Shown here: piece after piece, positions 27,001-33,215 of the stretch | How the letters are laid out: each line of letters opens with the position of its first letter | Position numbering within the stretch: the first letter of the stretch is position 1 | From: Tubiluchus corallicola | Lineage: Eukaryota > Priapulida > Priapulimorpha > Priapulimorphida > Tubiluchidae | Length of the DNA: 64,000 bases | Direction of reading: 5' to 3' | Assembly: GCA_030141605.1 (NCBI GenBank) | Contig: JAQGDQ010000081.1 | Location: forward strand, 1-64,000 | Notes under the pieces: model-generated | Seen by the model: the letters and a program-made list of their open reading frames with translations, nothing else | Databases searched by the model: none | What the model was told of the DNA's origin: nothing | Translations under genes and position numbers: made by a program

Positions 27001-30000
27001 TTCAGCTATTTGGGTAGTAAGTATGAACTTTACCTTGAGAACATCTTTAATTGTGAAAATATTAAATATTAAATTCACAAATGTTTTGCAGAAATTTTCA
27101 TAAGTTAGCAAATCAGTAACTTCAAACAGTCGCTAAATATAGTGTGCTGTGTTTCTCAGTGTAGAGCTGTTCAGTTGTGACATAATGCTCATGCGTGAGC
27201 ACAGCGATATACTTGAAATGTGAATTTTAAACTTAAAATTTGCTGAGTTTTTGTGTACCACACTGAATGTTGTGCAGTAGCACTGTACTTCAATTTTCAC
27301 TTTGCAAACACGTGCAACGTGCTTATAGAATGTTTGTGCCATTGAAAATTATGTGCATTTGCGATGTCATCACTAGTTTTGCTCATCCAATGTTAATTAA
27401 ATTTTTAACCTATCATTTAATCATCAAAAATGTTTGGCATTATTACAAGTGTTAAGATGTATACTTTTACCGTACTTCAAAATGGAGTAGGATATGAAAA
27501 CTAGTCCTGTATTACCCAAACAATCATAAATCTAAGCAAATTCCGGTTCAGTAAAAAGTACCGTATTTTGTATTTTAACTACAGTCTGGCATTTTGCAGG
27601 CTTTGTGGCGAGGATACCGAGTGAGAAAAACTATTCGCAACAAGCGGATAAAAGCAGCACAGAAGAAAATAAAGCAAGCTAATGAAAATGCTACTGAGGA
27701 AAGAAAACTTTGTAACAGAACAACTACGGCTCTTGACTTTCTGCTGAAATACAAACACTTGTCATCAATACTCGAAGCATTGATACATCTTGGTAATTTA
27801 CTGATGATGCTACTTTAAGCATTAAGACTATAGGTACACTGCATGGCAGAATCCAGCACACAACACCCAGTACTTGAATGGTTTTGGCCAGGACCGGGTT
27901 ACTTTTGGGGTCGCTGAGATAATGAAATTGTGGGCCCCTCTGATACAGAGCCACCCTCTAACTGCCCGCACCCTTTCTAGAATAATTTTTGCTCGTGATG
28001 TATTTTAGCAACATTTACATAACTTGATATAAACTTATTACAAATTCTTTAAATAAACTAGAATAGCTGTCTTGTTTGTTAATAAAATATTGTCTGTACT
28101 AATCTATAGGATATAATCTGGCCCTAGTTCTGGCAGTACTGGAAACTAGGCATTTATCAAAAGCACTCTCTTGGGATAAAGTATTGAACCAACACAAATG
28201 TTTTTTACTTGTTTGCCTACAACAGATATGGATATCTCTCTTAAAGTACAAGAAAACCCTTTACTTACACAAAGCTGTAAACATTTGATATTGAAATCTT
28301 GAAATTCTTTATCTCTTATGTGCTGTCTTATTGTGCACAAAGTTTGTCTTAGCAGCAACACTGTATAGATTTGTAAGTTTAAACTCTCTCGATGGCCATT
28401 AGACGGTAGGTCATTTGAAACAAGTTTAAATAACACTGAGTAAATTTTGAAAATTTAATTGGAGCACACTCTTTGTAAAAAGTACTTTATATTTTCAACA
28501 AGATTAAACATTTGATTTTGGTGAGAGTCAGTTGTGAGTACTGGGAAGGTGATTTTTACTAGGTGATGCGAACATTTCAAATTATCAAATTTTTTTTGCC
28601 AATCACGTACGTCTTTCAAGTAGGTAAGCTTAATGCTAAGCAATATAACTCTGTGTGGAGAGTTTTTAGGACATAGTTTAAAATTGCCTTTTCTCTCTTT
28701 AACAAGAGAAATAGGTTGATTATGTAGTAGGGTGGCTCTTGACGGCAGATTATCCATTTAATGACCAAACTTGACACTACTTAATTTGATAGCTCAGCAC
28801 TTACCCTGTAACCACTCAGCTATTATACCCTTGACAAATAGATAGTTTAAGACTTATTAGATAGATAGAAGTGGCTCTAAAGCATGAAAATGCAGAACTA
28901 ATAAAAACTTAAACAACCCGATGGCTTAGCCAACTTTCAAATAGTAGTTGAAAGCTGAGAGAAACTGTAAATATTGCTAAAATTGAATATTGAATTATCA
29001 GCTCTTGTTTATGACTGAAAAGCTGACTGTCTCTGATTAATCATCGGACACTAACATTTGGCATTGATTAATAAGCTAATTGTCCGTACAAGTTCACTAT
29101 TATTTTTCTTCAGATGCAGCAACAATGTGGTCGCCAGTGTGCTGTCTACGTATAGCGAATGAAAATGCCGTCGAGGTGATTTACACTCTCATTAGAAGAT
29201 GTAACCGCAGCATGCCACACATGGAGATCATACGATACTCTGTCAGCATACTGCTCAATTTAGCAAAAGTTAGTACATGCTTTTATGTGGTATATGCTTT
29301 ACGCCATTGAGAACAGTAGCCGCTGTATCATATTAAATGTTTGGAGATTGAAAAATAGTTAAATTTAGCGTTTTGGTCGTCTAAGTAGTTTTTATAGTTT
29401 ACAAAGGAAGATTTGATATTTGCATTTAAAATGCATTAATTATGCATTTCACGTTTTGATTACATGTTAAGATATTGTATCTAAATTGCCATTGATCATG
29501 ATATTGTATTTTACTGCATCTGTTGATTGCAACACTTAACAAATTATTATGACTGATTTTAAGTATATAAATTTTGAACATAAGCGCCAGCTTTCATTAG
29601 TGGCAAAAATGAATAATACAAAAAAAATTTCGCTGTGTAGACAGTAAAACTATATTTAGTTAATGACTACTGCATTGACCAGCATACCTGTTAAATCAAT
29701 TTATAAATATTATTATTGTAAATTAAGTTGTAATTGTCAAATTCTCACAGTGATACGTCTAATGTAATTCATTGTTTTAGTATGAAGAGACCCTCTGTAG
29801 TGTCAAAGGAGTTCCGGGTAGTATAGAAACGCTTGTGGACTTGCTCCTGATCTACCGTGAAAAAGGTCTGGATATTTTCTCCAGGGTTTGCATGTTATTG
29901 ACAATGATGTGCCACGGCTCAGACGAACAACAGGTAAGTCCACATAGTTCTAAATGTTTCACCAAAAGGTGACGTGCATGAAGTTCACATGTGTAATGAC

Positions 30001-30803
30001 AAATAATCTGAATACAATTCACAACCTAATACTCATACATGAAAATTATACATTTGTAGATATGCAATGTCATATGCCCCTACCTGTATTTTTTAGCCAT
30101 GTGTGATGCAAAAAGAAAACAAGCAAGACAGGTTGATAGAATGACTGACAAATTTTGAAACCAAATTTGATTGAATCCTGCCCCTGGACTTAAATGAGAG
30201 CACTTTGTAGTCTGTCTGGTGTCTTTGGTCACTAGACCACCCGCCCTCTTGTACTTAATGCTAGTTTTAATTCAATTGTTAGAGATCACCAGTTAATCAC
30301 ACAATTCTAAGTGTTATCTTACTCTCTGTACAGTAACACTAACTAATTACTAAACTAGTTATTACATTAAATTACTAAAGCAATTGATACAGTGTGAGTC
30401 TTGTGACCATTAGGTTTGGTTAATACGTTTATGTTTTGCTTTTGGTACACTCATTTCCAGTCTGTTTAATTTGGCTTGGTTGTTTTTACAGTTCATCAAA
30501 GCAGATCCGAAGCTTACCAAACAGTTAATTAGTGTTTACAATCTGACTGCAAGGAAACACAGACTAAACGAGCAACGACAAGCAGCTAGGAAACGAATGT
30601 TGAAAAGTCAAAACTTCTCATACCAGGAATTGAATGAGAGCACTGTACCTCAGCAACGTGTTTACGCTCATCCTCAGTGGGTCCTCGGACACCACAGAGT
30701 TGAAGAGTTATCCGATCCTTACGATGCCATATCATTGTTAATGCATGTTACTAAATTGCTGAATCCACAAGGTACGATACTAAAGAAACATTCATGCATT
30801 TAG
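4227..30803 (+). CDS. ASPM: ASPM, abnormal spindle microtubule-associated protein, 25-exon gene model
   Basis: ASPM acts at mitotic spindle poles, where it focuses microtubule minus ends and orients the spindle. The model joins 25 exons: 4227-4302, 4940-5159, 7585-7711, 8480-8739, 9330-11764, 11989-12069, 12342-12491, 13681-13926, 14221-14430, 15094-15224, 15497-15672, 16299-16432, 17225-17307, 17942-18178, 18365-18551, 18876-18946, 19668-19868, 20489-20683, 20865-25211, 25895-26044, 26641-26832, 27600-27792, 29114-29268, 29781-29933, 30492-30803. All junctions have AG acceptors and GT donors, and the phases agree, giving 10722 nt or 3573 residues plus stop, close to the 3477-residue human protein. 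Domain order: ASH (about residues 25-140), low-complexity region (140-1065), conserved block before the CH domains (1067-1312), CH1 (about 1312-1443), CH2 (about 1444-1665), IQ array (about 1640-3305), armadillo-like C-terminus (3305-3573). The family assignment is very secure. The first exon and the last few codons are the least certain parts. Confidence 0.95.
4940..5159 (+). CDS. ASPM: ASPM exon 2 (ASH domain)
   Basis: Encodes residues 26-98. The stretch [11 protein letters not shown] followed by LLLRNPDDV is the typical start of an ASH (ASPM, SPD-2, Hydin) immunoglobulin-like beta sandwich, a module found in centrosomal and ciliary proteins. It starts after a TTTCTAG acceptor and ends at a GTAAG donor in phase 2. 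Confidence 0.9.
5967..6003. repeat. (TA)n microsatellite
   Basis: About 18 TA units in ASPM intron 2. The open frame across it is an artefact. Confidence 0.97.
6145..6345 (+). pseudogene. Decayed protein-coding fragment, probably transposon derived
   Basis: One frame gives [18 protein letters not shown]. After a frameshift it continues [24 protein letters not shown]-x-x-V-L-R followed by an A-x-E-I-x-x-x-x-x-x-Y-x-K-x-x-I-x-T helix recurs at the N-terminus of repeat-encoded proteins in some invertebrates. Lies in ASPM intron 2, with an in-frame stop and shift. Confidence 0.4.
6850..6965 (-). repeat. Repeat-like sequence in ASPM intron 2
   Basis: Minus strand begins CAGGGATGAGAATGACAAAT and contains a short GCCCCCGATGGGGC hairpin. 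The start resembles a DNA transposon end, but I found no partner end or target duplication. Confidence 0.35.
7255..7440. repeat. GTGTGG-rich array with flank related to 60010-60420
   Basis: The G-rich array (GGTGTGGTGTGG-type units) is the complement of the array at 60068-60420. Its 3' flank, GTTTATGTGCAAAACTTTTTTT then GCGGGGTTTG, resembles the inverted flank there (GTGTATGCGCAAAATTCTTTT then GCGGCGTTTGG). The two are likely copies of one repeat in opposite orientation. Confidence 0.7.
7585..7711 (+). CDS. ASPM: ASPM exon 3 (end of ASH domain)
   Basis: Encodes residues 99-141. The motif [13 protein letters not shown] matches the last strands of the family ASH domain, where W-x-P and a G-x-V-R-E turn recur. 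It enters in phase 2 after TTATGCAG and leaves in phase 0 before GTAAAC. It does not use the frame of the overlapping longer open frame, which only runs through the intron. Confidence 0.9.
7930..8475 (+). repeat. Dispersed repeat family R1, copy b, in ASPM intron 3
   Basis: Second copy in the same orientation, running up to the acceptor of ASPM exon 4. The shared 3' end (GGATCTGAAAAATCCTCC then T-rich) aligns with GGATATGAAAAATCATCAC plus T-rich sequence of copy a. Confidence 0.8.
8480..8739 (+). CDS. ASPM: ASPM exon 4
   Basis: Encodes residues 142-227, lysine-rich at first and then containing [13 protein letters not shown]. It starts after TCATTACAG and ends at a GTATCT donor in phase 2, which matches exon 5 exactly. 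Its acceptor lies at the 3' edge of a dispersed repeat (see the repeat at 7930-8475). Confidence 0.88.
8845..9145 (+). mobile_element. LINE 3' tail (copy 3) in ASPM intron 4
   Basis: Begins with a coding remnant [13 protein letters not shown], the extreme C-terminus of the same LINE. A 3' tail then matches 2450-2665 almost base for base in places (TCTTTGAGCC, TGTGGAACTGC, TACACTCACATACTTT). Part of the tail is duplicated in tandem at about 8915-8998 and 9001-9085. Confidence 0.7.
9330..11764 (+). CDS. ASPM: ASPM exon 5 (long N-terminal low-complexity exon)
   Basis: Encodes residues 228-1039, rich in Ser, Thr, Lys and acidic residues, with many candidate phosphorylation sites ([17 protein letters not shown]). 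Vertebrate ASPM also has one long exon here. The region appears intrinsically disordered. It includes a four-copy 14-residue tandem repeat (nt 10162-10329). The end is set at the GTATGT donor after codon GAA plus one base, because an earlier candidate GT would put a stop in exon 6. Confidence 0.92.
10162..10329 (+). repeat. Four tandem copies of a 42-bp coding unit in ASPM exon 5
   Basis: Four in-frame units of 14 codons read AKE(N/D)V(C/Y)DP(R/S)KT plus four further residues. A partial unit with QKT precedes them and a partial CRKDSKT follows. The pattern is a coding minisatellite inside the disordered region. Its KT-(L/M)-(V/I) core is the best-conserved part. Confidence 0.9.
11989..12069 (+). 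CDS. ASPM: ASPM exon 6
   Basis: Short exon for residues 1040-1066, basic ([15 protein letters not shown]), like the basic segment just before the conserved HPxPFAAKN block in other ASPM proteins. Phase 1 in and phase 1 out. Confidence 0.85.
12342..12491 (+). CDS. ASPM: ASPM exon 7
   Basis: Encodes residues 1067-1116. [16 protein letters not shown] followed by a [11 protein letters not shown] stretch is one of the most conserved ASPM segments, so family membership is clear. The donor is TGTAAGC in phase 1. Confidence 0.95.
13681..13926 (+). CDS. ASPM: ASPM exon 8
   Basis: Encodes residues 1117-1198, an alpha-helical stretch with [16 protein letters not shown] and [19 protein letters not shown]. 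These match the conserved helical region upstream of the first CH domain. Acceptor TTTATGTAG, donor GGTAAGC. Confidence 0.93.
14221..14430 (+). CDS. ASPM: ASPM exon 9
   Basis: Encodes residues 1199-1268 with [16 protein letters not shown], a signature of the family, then [14 protein letters not shown]. Phase 1 in and phase 1 out. Confidence 0.95.
14575..14775. repeat. Tandem TTAAGCGA-type repeat remnant in ASPM intron 9
   Basis: Two related units, around 14650-14700 and 14722-14772, share GTTAAG(C/T)GAG(A/G)TTG(G/A)CATT(G/A)TAAAGA. A further GCATTAAGCGA lies upstream at about 14590. It may derive from a Tigger-like transposon end, but this is not proven. Confidence 0.5.
15094..15224 (+). CDS. 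ASPM: ASPM exon 10
   Basis: Encodes residues 1269-1312. [18 protein letters not shown] and DPCLF are conserved ASPM sequence at the entry to the first calponin-homology domain. Confidence 0.94.
15360..15425 (-). repeat. tRNA-derived SINE fragment
   Basis: On the minus strand an anticodon-arm-like CCCAT...ATGGG hairpin is followed by GGTCTGGGTTTTATTCC, a degenerate RNA polymerase III B box. The acceptor stem is not preserved, so it is not a working tRNA. Confidence 0.55.
15497..15672 (+). CDS. ASPM: ASPM exon 11 (CH1, first part)
   Basis: Encodes residues 1313-1370. [17 protein letters not shown] and [18 protein letters not shown] match the start of the family CH1 domain, where the D-L-x-D/C-G-x-R-L helix is diagnostic. 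CH domains bind actin or microtubules. Leaves in phase 2. Confidence 0.95.
16299..16432 (+). CDS. ASPM: ASPM exon 12 (CH1, second part)
   Basis: Encodes residues 1371-1415 with [18 protein letters not shown], the conserved centre of CH1. It joins exon 11 to complete an Ala codon and ends in phase 1. Confidence 0.96.
17225..17307 (+). CDS. ASPM: ASPM exon 13 (CH1, last part)
   Basis: Encodes residues 1416-1443. [20 protein letters not shown] is the closing helix of CH1, as in all ASPM proteins. Phase 1 in, phase 0 out. Confidence 0.96.
17769..17782. repeat. Poly-G tract in ASPM intron 13
   Basis: Fourteen consecutive G bases on the plus strand, a length prone to polymerase slippage, so the exact count may be an assembly estimate. 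Confidence 0.95.
17942..18178 (+). CDS. ASPM: ASPM exon 14 (linker and start of CH2)
   Basis: Encodes residues 1444-1522. A charged linker leads into [19 protein letters not shown], the first helix of CH2. The acceptor TTTGACAAG has a weak polypyrimidine tract, but phase 0 on both sides fits. Confidence 0.9.
18365..18551 (+). CDS. ASPM: ASPM exon 15 (CH2)
   Basis: Encodes residues 1523-1584. [20 protein letters not shown] is the CH2 core (F-x-x-x-F-x-D-G-R-V-L-C). A variable Ser/Asp-rich loop follows, in the place where human ASPM also has one. Confidence 0.95.
18876..18946 (+). CDS. ASPM: ASPM exon 16 (CH2)
   Basis: Encodes residues 1585-1608, [15 protein letters not shown], matching the helical segment before the conserved LGGIPAM-like turn. 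Phase 1 in, phase 0 out. Confidence 0.92.
19668..19868 (+). CDS. ASPM: ASPM exon 17 (end of CH2, first IQ motif)
   Basis: Encodes residues 1609-1675. [20 protein letters not shown] and [19 protein letters not shown] end CH2. Then [15 protein letters not shown] is the first IQ motif, a calmodulin or myosin-light-chain binding helix. Confidence 0.96.
20034..20095 (-). repeat. tRNA-derived SINE head (Thr-like), minus
   Basis: Minus strand reads CACCTTGTAAGCGAG, the anticodon arm typical of tRNA-Thr (TGT). It is followed by TGTCACTGGTTCAAATT, a good B box. The 5' half is degenerate. Confidence 0.6.
20111..20177 (+). repeat. tRNA-derived SINE head, plus, divergent pair with 20034-20095
   Basis: AGTGGTCTAGGAAGCTTGCG is an A-box-like start. 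It is followed by CACCTTGTAGGCGAAACATC and CCTGATTCATTTCCAGG, a degenerate B box with closing T stem. It lies about 15 bp from a similar unit in the opposite direction. Confidence 0.6.
20489..20683 (+). CDS. ASPM: ASPM exon 18 (IQ motifs)
   Basis: Encodes residues 1676-1740 with two full IQ motifs ([16 protein letters not shown] and [15 protein letters not shown]). The exon ends exactly after the Gln codon of a third (IKIQ), which is completed by exon 19. Confidence 0.94.
20865..25211 (+). CDS. ASPM: ASPM exon 19: 60 IQ motifs in one 4347-bp exon
   Basis: Encodes residues 1741-3189 without interruption. By eye I count 60 consecutive IQ units of 21-28 residues following A-x-x-(I/L/V)-Q-x-x-(Y/F)-R, built from helix-forming basic residues. 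Every third unit tends to be longer, with an inserted QR-(D/E)-E-Y-L type segment. The vertebrate gene also keeps its IQ array mainly in one giant exon. The array is expected to bind calmodulin along a long helical rod. Intact reading over 4.3 kb argues for a functional gene. Confidence 0.97.
25895..26044 (+). CDS. ASPM: ASPM exon 20 (IQ)
   Basis: Encodes residues 3190-3239 with one IQ motif ([17 protein letters not shown]). It ends after the Gln codon of the next motif (IYIQ). Phase 0 on both sides. Confidence 0.92.
26641..26832 (+). CDS. ASPM: ASPM exon 21 (IQ)
   Basis: Encodes residues 3240-3303. [11 protein letters not shown] completes the motif begun in exon 20, and two more IQ motifs follow. 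The exon again ends after an IIQ codon. The acceptor GACACTGCAG has a poor pyrimidine tract, so the exact start is slightly uncertain. Confidence 0.88.
27150..27515 (+). repeat. Dispersed repeat family R1, copy c, in ASPM intron 21
   Basis: Third, 5'-truncated copy in the same orientation. It retains the TTCAGTTGTGA, TTTTAAACTTAAAATTT, GCGATGTCATCACTAGTT and GGATATGAAAA landmarks. Confidence 0.75.
27600..27792 (+). CDS. ASPM: ASPM exon 22 (last IQ, start of C-terminal domain)
   Basis: Encodes residues 3304-3367. [10 protein letters not shown] closes the last IQ motif. Then [20 protein letters not shown] is nearly identical to the conserved ASPM helix that opens the armadillo-like C-terminal domain. 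Confidence 0.95.
28140..28740 (+). repeat. Dispersed repeat family R2, copy a, in ASPM intron 22
   Basis: Similar along its length to 51690-52240: GTAGCAACACTGTATA-like, TTTAAACTC-C-CGATG-CC-TTAG, AAATAACA, CAGCACACTC, and GTCTTTCAA followed by AATATAACT-TGTG. No reading frame or terminal structure is visible. Confidence 0.6.
28755..28830 (-). repeat. tRNA-derived SINE fragment
   Basis: Minus strand begins GGTATAATAGCTGAGTGGTT, a clear A box (TAGCTGAGTGG). The B box region (TCAAGTTTGGTC) is degenerate. It abuts the R2 repeat. Confidence 0.5.
29114..29268 (+). CDS. ASPM: ASPM exon 23 (armadillo-like domain)
   Basis: Encodes residues 3368-3419. [20 protein letters not shown] matches the family consensus closely. 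The donor is GTTAGT rather than GTAAGT. The phase 0 junction and the following TYR-GLU codons match other ASPM proteins. Confidence 0.93.
29781..29933 (+). CDS. ASPM: ASPM exon 24
   Basis: Encodes residues 3420-3470, with [11 protein letters not shown] and [10 protein letters not shown], helices of the C-terminal domain. Acceptor TGTTTTAG, donor GGTAAGT. Confidence 0.9.
30168..30252 (-). repeat. tRNA-derived SINE in ASPM intron 24
   Basis: Minus strand: GGGCGGGTGGTCTAGTGACC (A-box-like) and, about 50 bp later, GGGGCAGGATTCAATC (B-box-like). The spacing fits a tRNA-derived SINE head. Confidence 0.6.
30492..30803 (+). CDS. ASPM: ASPM exon 25 (C-terminus)
   Basis: Encodes residues 3471-3573. 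[15 protein letters not shown] and [20 protein letters not shown] are the conserved tail. The frame ends at TAG 30801. A GTACGA after codon CAA (30772) could be a donor to another exon, but the length agrees with the family, which ends just after this point. No AATAAA was seen close downstream. Confidence 0.88.
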   Translation, partial: FIKADPKLTKQLISVYNLTARKHRLNEQRQAARKRMLKSQNFSYQELNESTVPQQRVYAHPQWVLGHHRVEELSDPYDAISLLMHVTKLLNPQGTILKKHSCI

Positions 30804-32961
30804 AAGACTACAGTGGTACAAAAATACTACTGCAATATTTCTAGGCTTATAGAGTTTGCTTCTGTAAAAACAGACATTGCATTTGCTGAATGAACGCATC
30901 TGGGCATACAAGTAGAAACAGAAATTTAGGATTAGAAATTTTTATTTCTACTTCTGCTTCTATGCTCAGACATTTTTTGTTATCTGTTTTTCTTTTTTTT
31001 AAAGATTTGATAGATAAGTAGTCTTTTGTGCAATGTCTTAATATTTTCTAATGGTTGTTTGTTAGATTATGATCTTTATTATACTAGTAAATATTGATTA
31101 TACTATTTCATATCTTATTTCTTCCAAATCTGCTTTTGGTAATATTGTTTGAATTATGTCTGTAAATGCTGCTGTATTCAGCAGTACTTCCGTATAAACA
31201 CTGTATAATAATTTCCTGTCATGCATTATTACTGTTGTAAAATTTCTTAAACAAAAAAAGACCTGCCTCATCTGCACCTGTGGATAGCTGTTCTTCATTA
31301 TGAATAGCTGTATTTTAATATATGGGACGTGTTTTCATGTTTTAGTGAGCACACAAACTTGTCCTTTGTTAATCTGTGAGCAATAATTGTAGACGTAGTG
31401 TTTATTGATTGGCTTTTGTTCATTTTGTAGTAAAAATATCTTTTTTCCTGCGAGTTTCTTGTTTTGTACATTTAGTCATAATACAACAGACCTTCATTAT
31501 GTTCATACTCAACTTCGAATTCACATTTTTTCTTACTTTGTTATAATATTCGCAAGAAAATAATAATTGGAGGCACGGCAAGGCACATACGCAAACCATA
31601 ATAACATATTATGTGAACGATAAGTTCAGAAAAATAACCACAGAAACCCTGAAACAGGTAAGCTTGTGGGTATACTCGACAGGCGTAGTTGGTATCAAAT
31701 GATAAACTAATGACATGACGGTAGTGTAAATTAAACGAATTATTAATTATCTGTGAGCACACCTGCTGTAATACGTGGTTAATGCATCTTGCAGCAAAGC
31801 AAAGATATAAGCAGCAACACTATTTTTAGTAAATTTTAAGGAAAGCTCTCATAATGAACTTGGAAAATCTTCTGTTGATATATTTTACTTGGTTGGAGGC
31901 TGAGATGTGATAAACTACAAGCACTTCGTAATATATGCTTTTATATTTCTTTGACAAACTTTCACAATTAGTTTGTAGTTGTCTAACCGGGCTTTAGATG
32001 TCGCCACGAGTACTGAAATTGAAGACTTCCGAATAATACTATACAAAAATTAATAATACCGTCTAAACAACGTCGTTGTACATGGTTGCAATAGGATCTA
32101 TTGAATAGATTAATTTAAAGTGACTAAGCTGAGGGCTAAAATGTTGTTTAAAAGCCTCCAGTCGTTTTTACATTTTGCAAAATATCTTATTTGCAGTACA
32201 TTAATGATAAACAAATTGGCAGTAAATGCTTGGTTTTGTAAAGAAATTGCGTTGTACATTGATAGTTACTTATTTGTTTGCCTTAAGCGGCTAGACGATT
32301 TGCAGTAGCGTTTGACGAATTAAGATTGCACCTAGAACAGTAACACAAACAACGTTTCGTTTCATAAAATATCTTACGATAAAACGTTTGGCAGGTGTTT
32401 TGGTTTGACTATAGGCTTCTAGCTTTCTACAGAAAGAATTTCTTGTTATTATGAATAATTTTTATTATACAGAAAAGTTATATGTCTTTATGTAAACCTG
32501 CGAAAACTCAAAACAAAGCGGATTTGTAAAAAATAAAGTTTGGTGACGTCAAGCCCAAATTACGAATAAACTTCTTTTCTTTCACGTAAAGTGAACGCTC
32601 GATGTGACCAATCCACAACTAGCTGATACACAAGATCTCTATAACTGAGTGGCTGCGAGGTGTGCTTAGCGACCAAAGTTACATAATGCTGATGAGTTTA
32701 GTTTGATGACAAGTAAATGTTGGATGACCTTCATGAAAATTTGCTGAGGAACGATGCAGAAGTACTTGTTTATTGACCATGCACGCTCAGAATACGGTAC
32801 AAAATGAGACGCTACTTAAATCTTAATCAAGCTTCACACTACAATAATCGGTATTCTGGAACTCGCACTGATCAGAATTAGAAAAATAATTAAGTAAACA
32901 GAAAAAAAACAAGCAAACGTAAAAAAAGAAGGTGAGCAGCTCCTGCGAGTAAAAATAAGCA
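30804..32961. other. Intergenic, ASPM 3' flank
   Basis: AT-rich, no supported gene. The 3' end of ASPM transcription is not marked by a nearby AATAAA. Short open frames on both strands show no protein-like features. Confidence 0.55.
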
Positions 32962-33156
32962 TCACGTTTGATTTCCCCGCACTAGAGCTATAACTTTATA
33001 ACATGCATCAACGTCTGCTTGTTCTAACTCTCTGTAACAGAGCGCATACATTGTAAGAGGCACATCTCTGCCGATTGAGAATTTTCTCTGGAAGCATGGC
33101 TTTCCAGCCTTCTTCATGTCAAAAGCTAGTTTCGAAACAGCCTCGATGGCTATCAC
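32962..33156 (-). CDS. Unplaced protein-like reading frame, possible exon or gene relic
   Basis: The frame of about 64 residues reads like real protein: KLAFDMKKAGKPCFQRKF, then SIGRDVPLTMYALCYREL and a C-terminal ACYKVIALVRGNQT with stop. Just upstream on the minus strand (to about 33215) another frame reads KFLRAEDEEK. One base-level shift would join it smoothly to LEKAARHVIAIEAVSK, so this may be a frame-damaged processed copy rather than an active exon. I do not recognise the family. No obvious acceptor with a pyrimidine tract precedes it. Confidence 0.35.
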   Translation of the reverse strand: MIAIEAVSKLAFDMKKAGKPCFQRKFSIGRDVPLTMYALCYRELEQADVDACYKVIALVRGNQT

Positions 33157-33215
33157 GTGCCTCGCTGCTTTTTCAAGGTTTTCTCTTCGTCTTCAGCCCT
33201 TAAAAACTTGCATCT

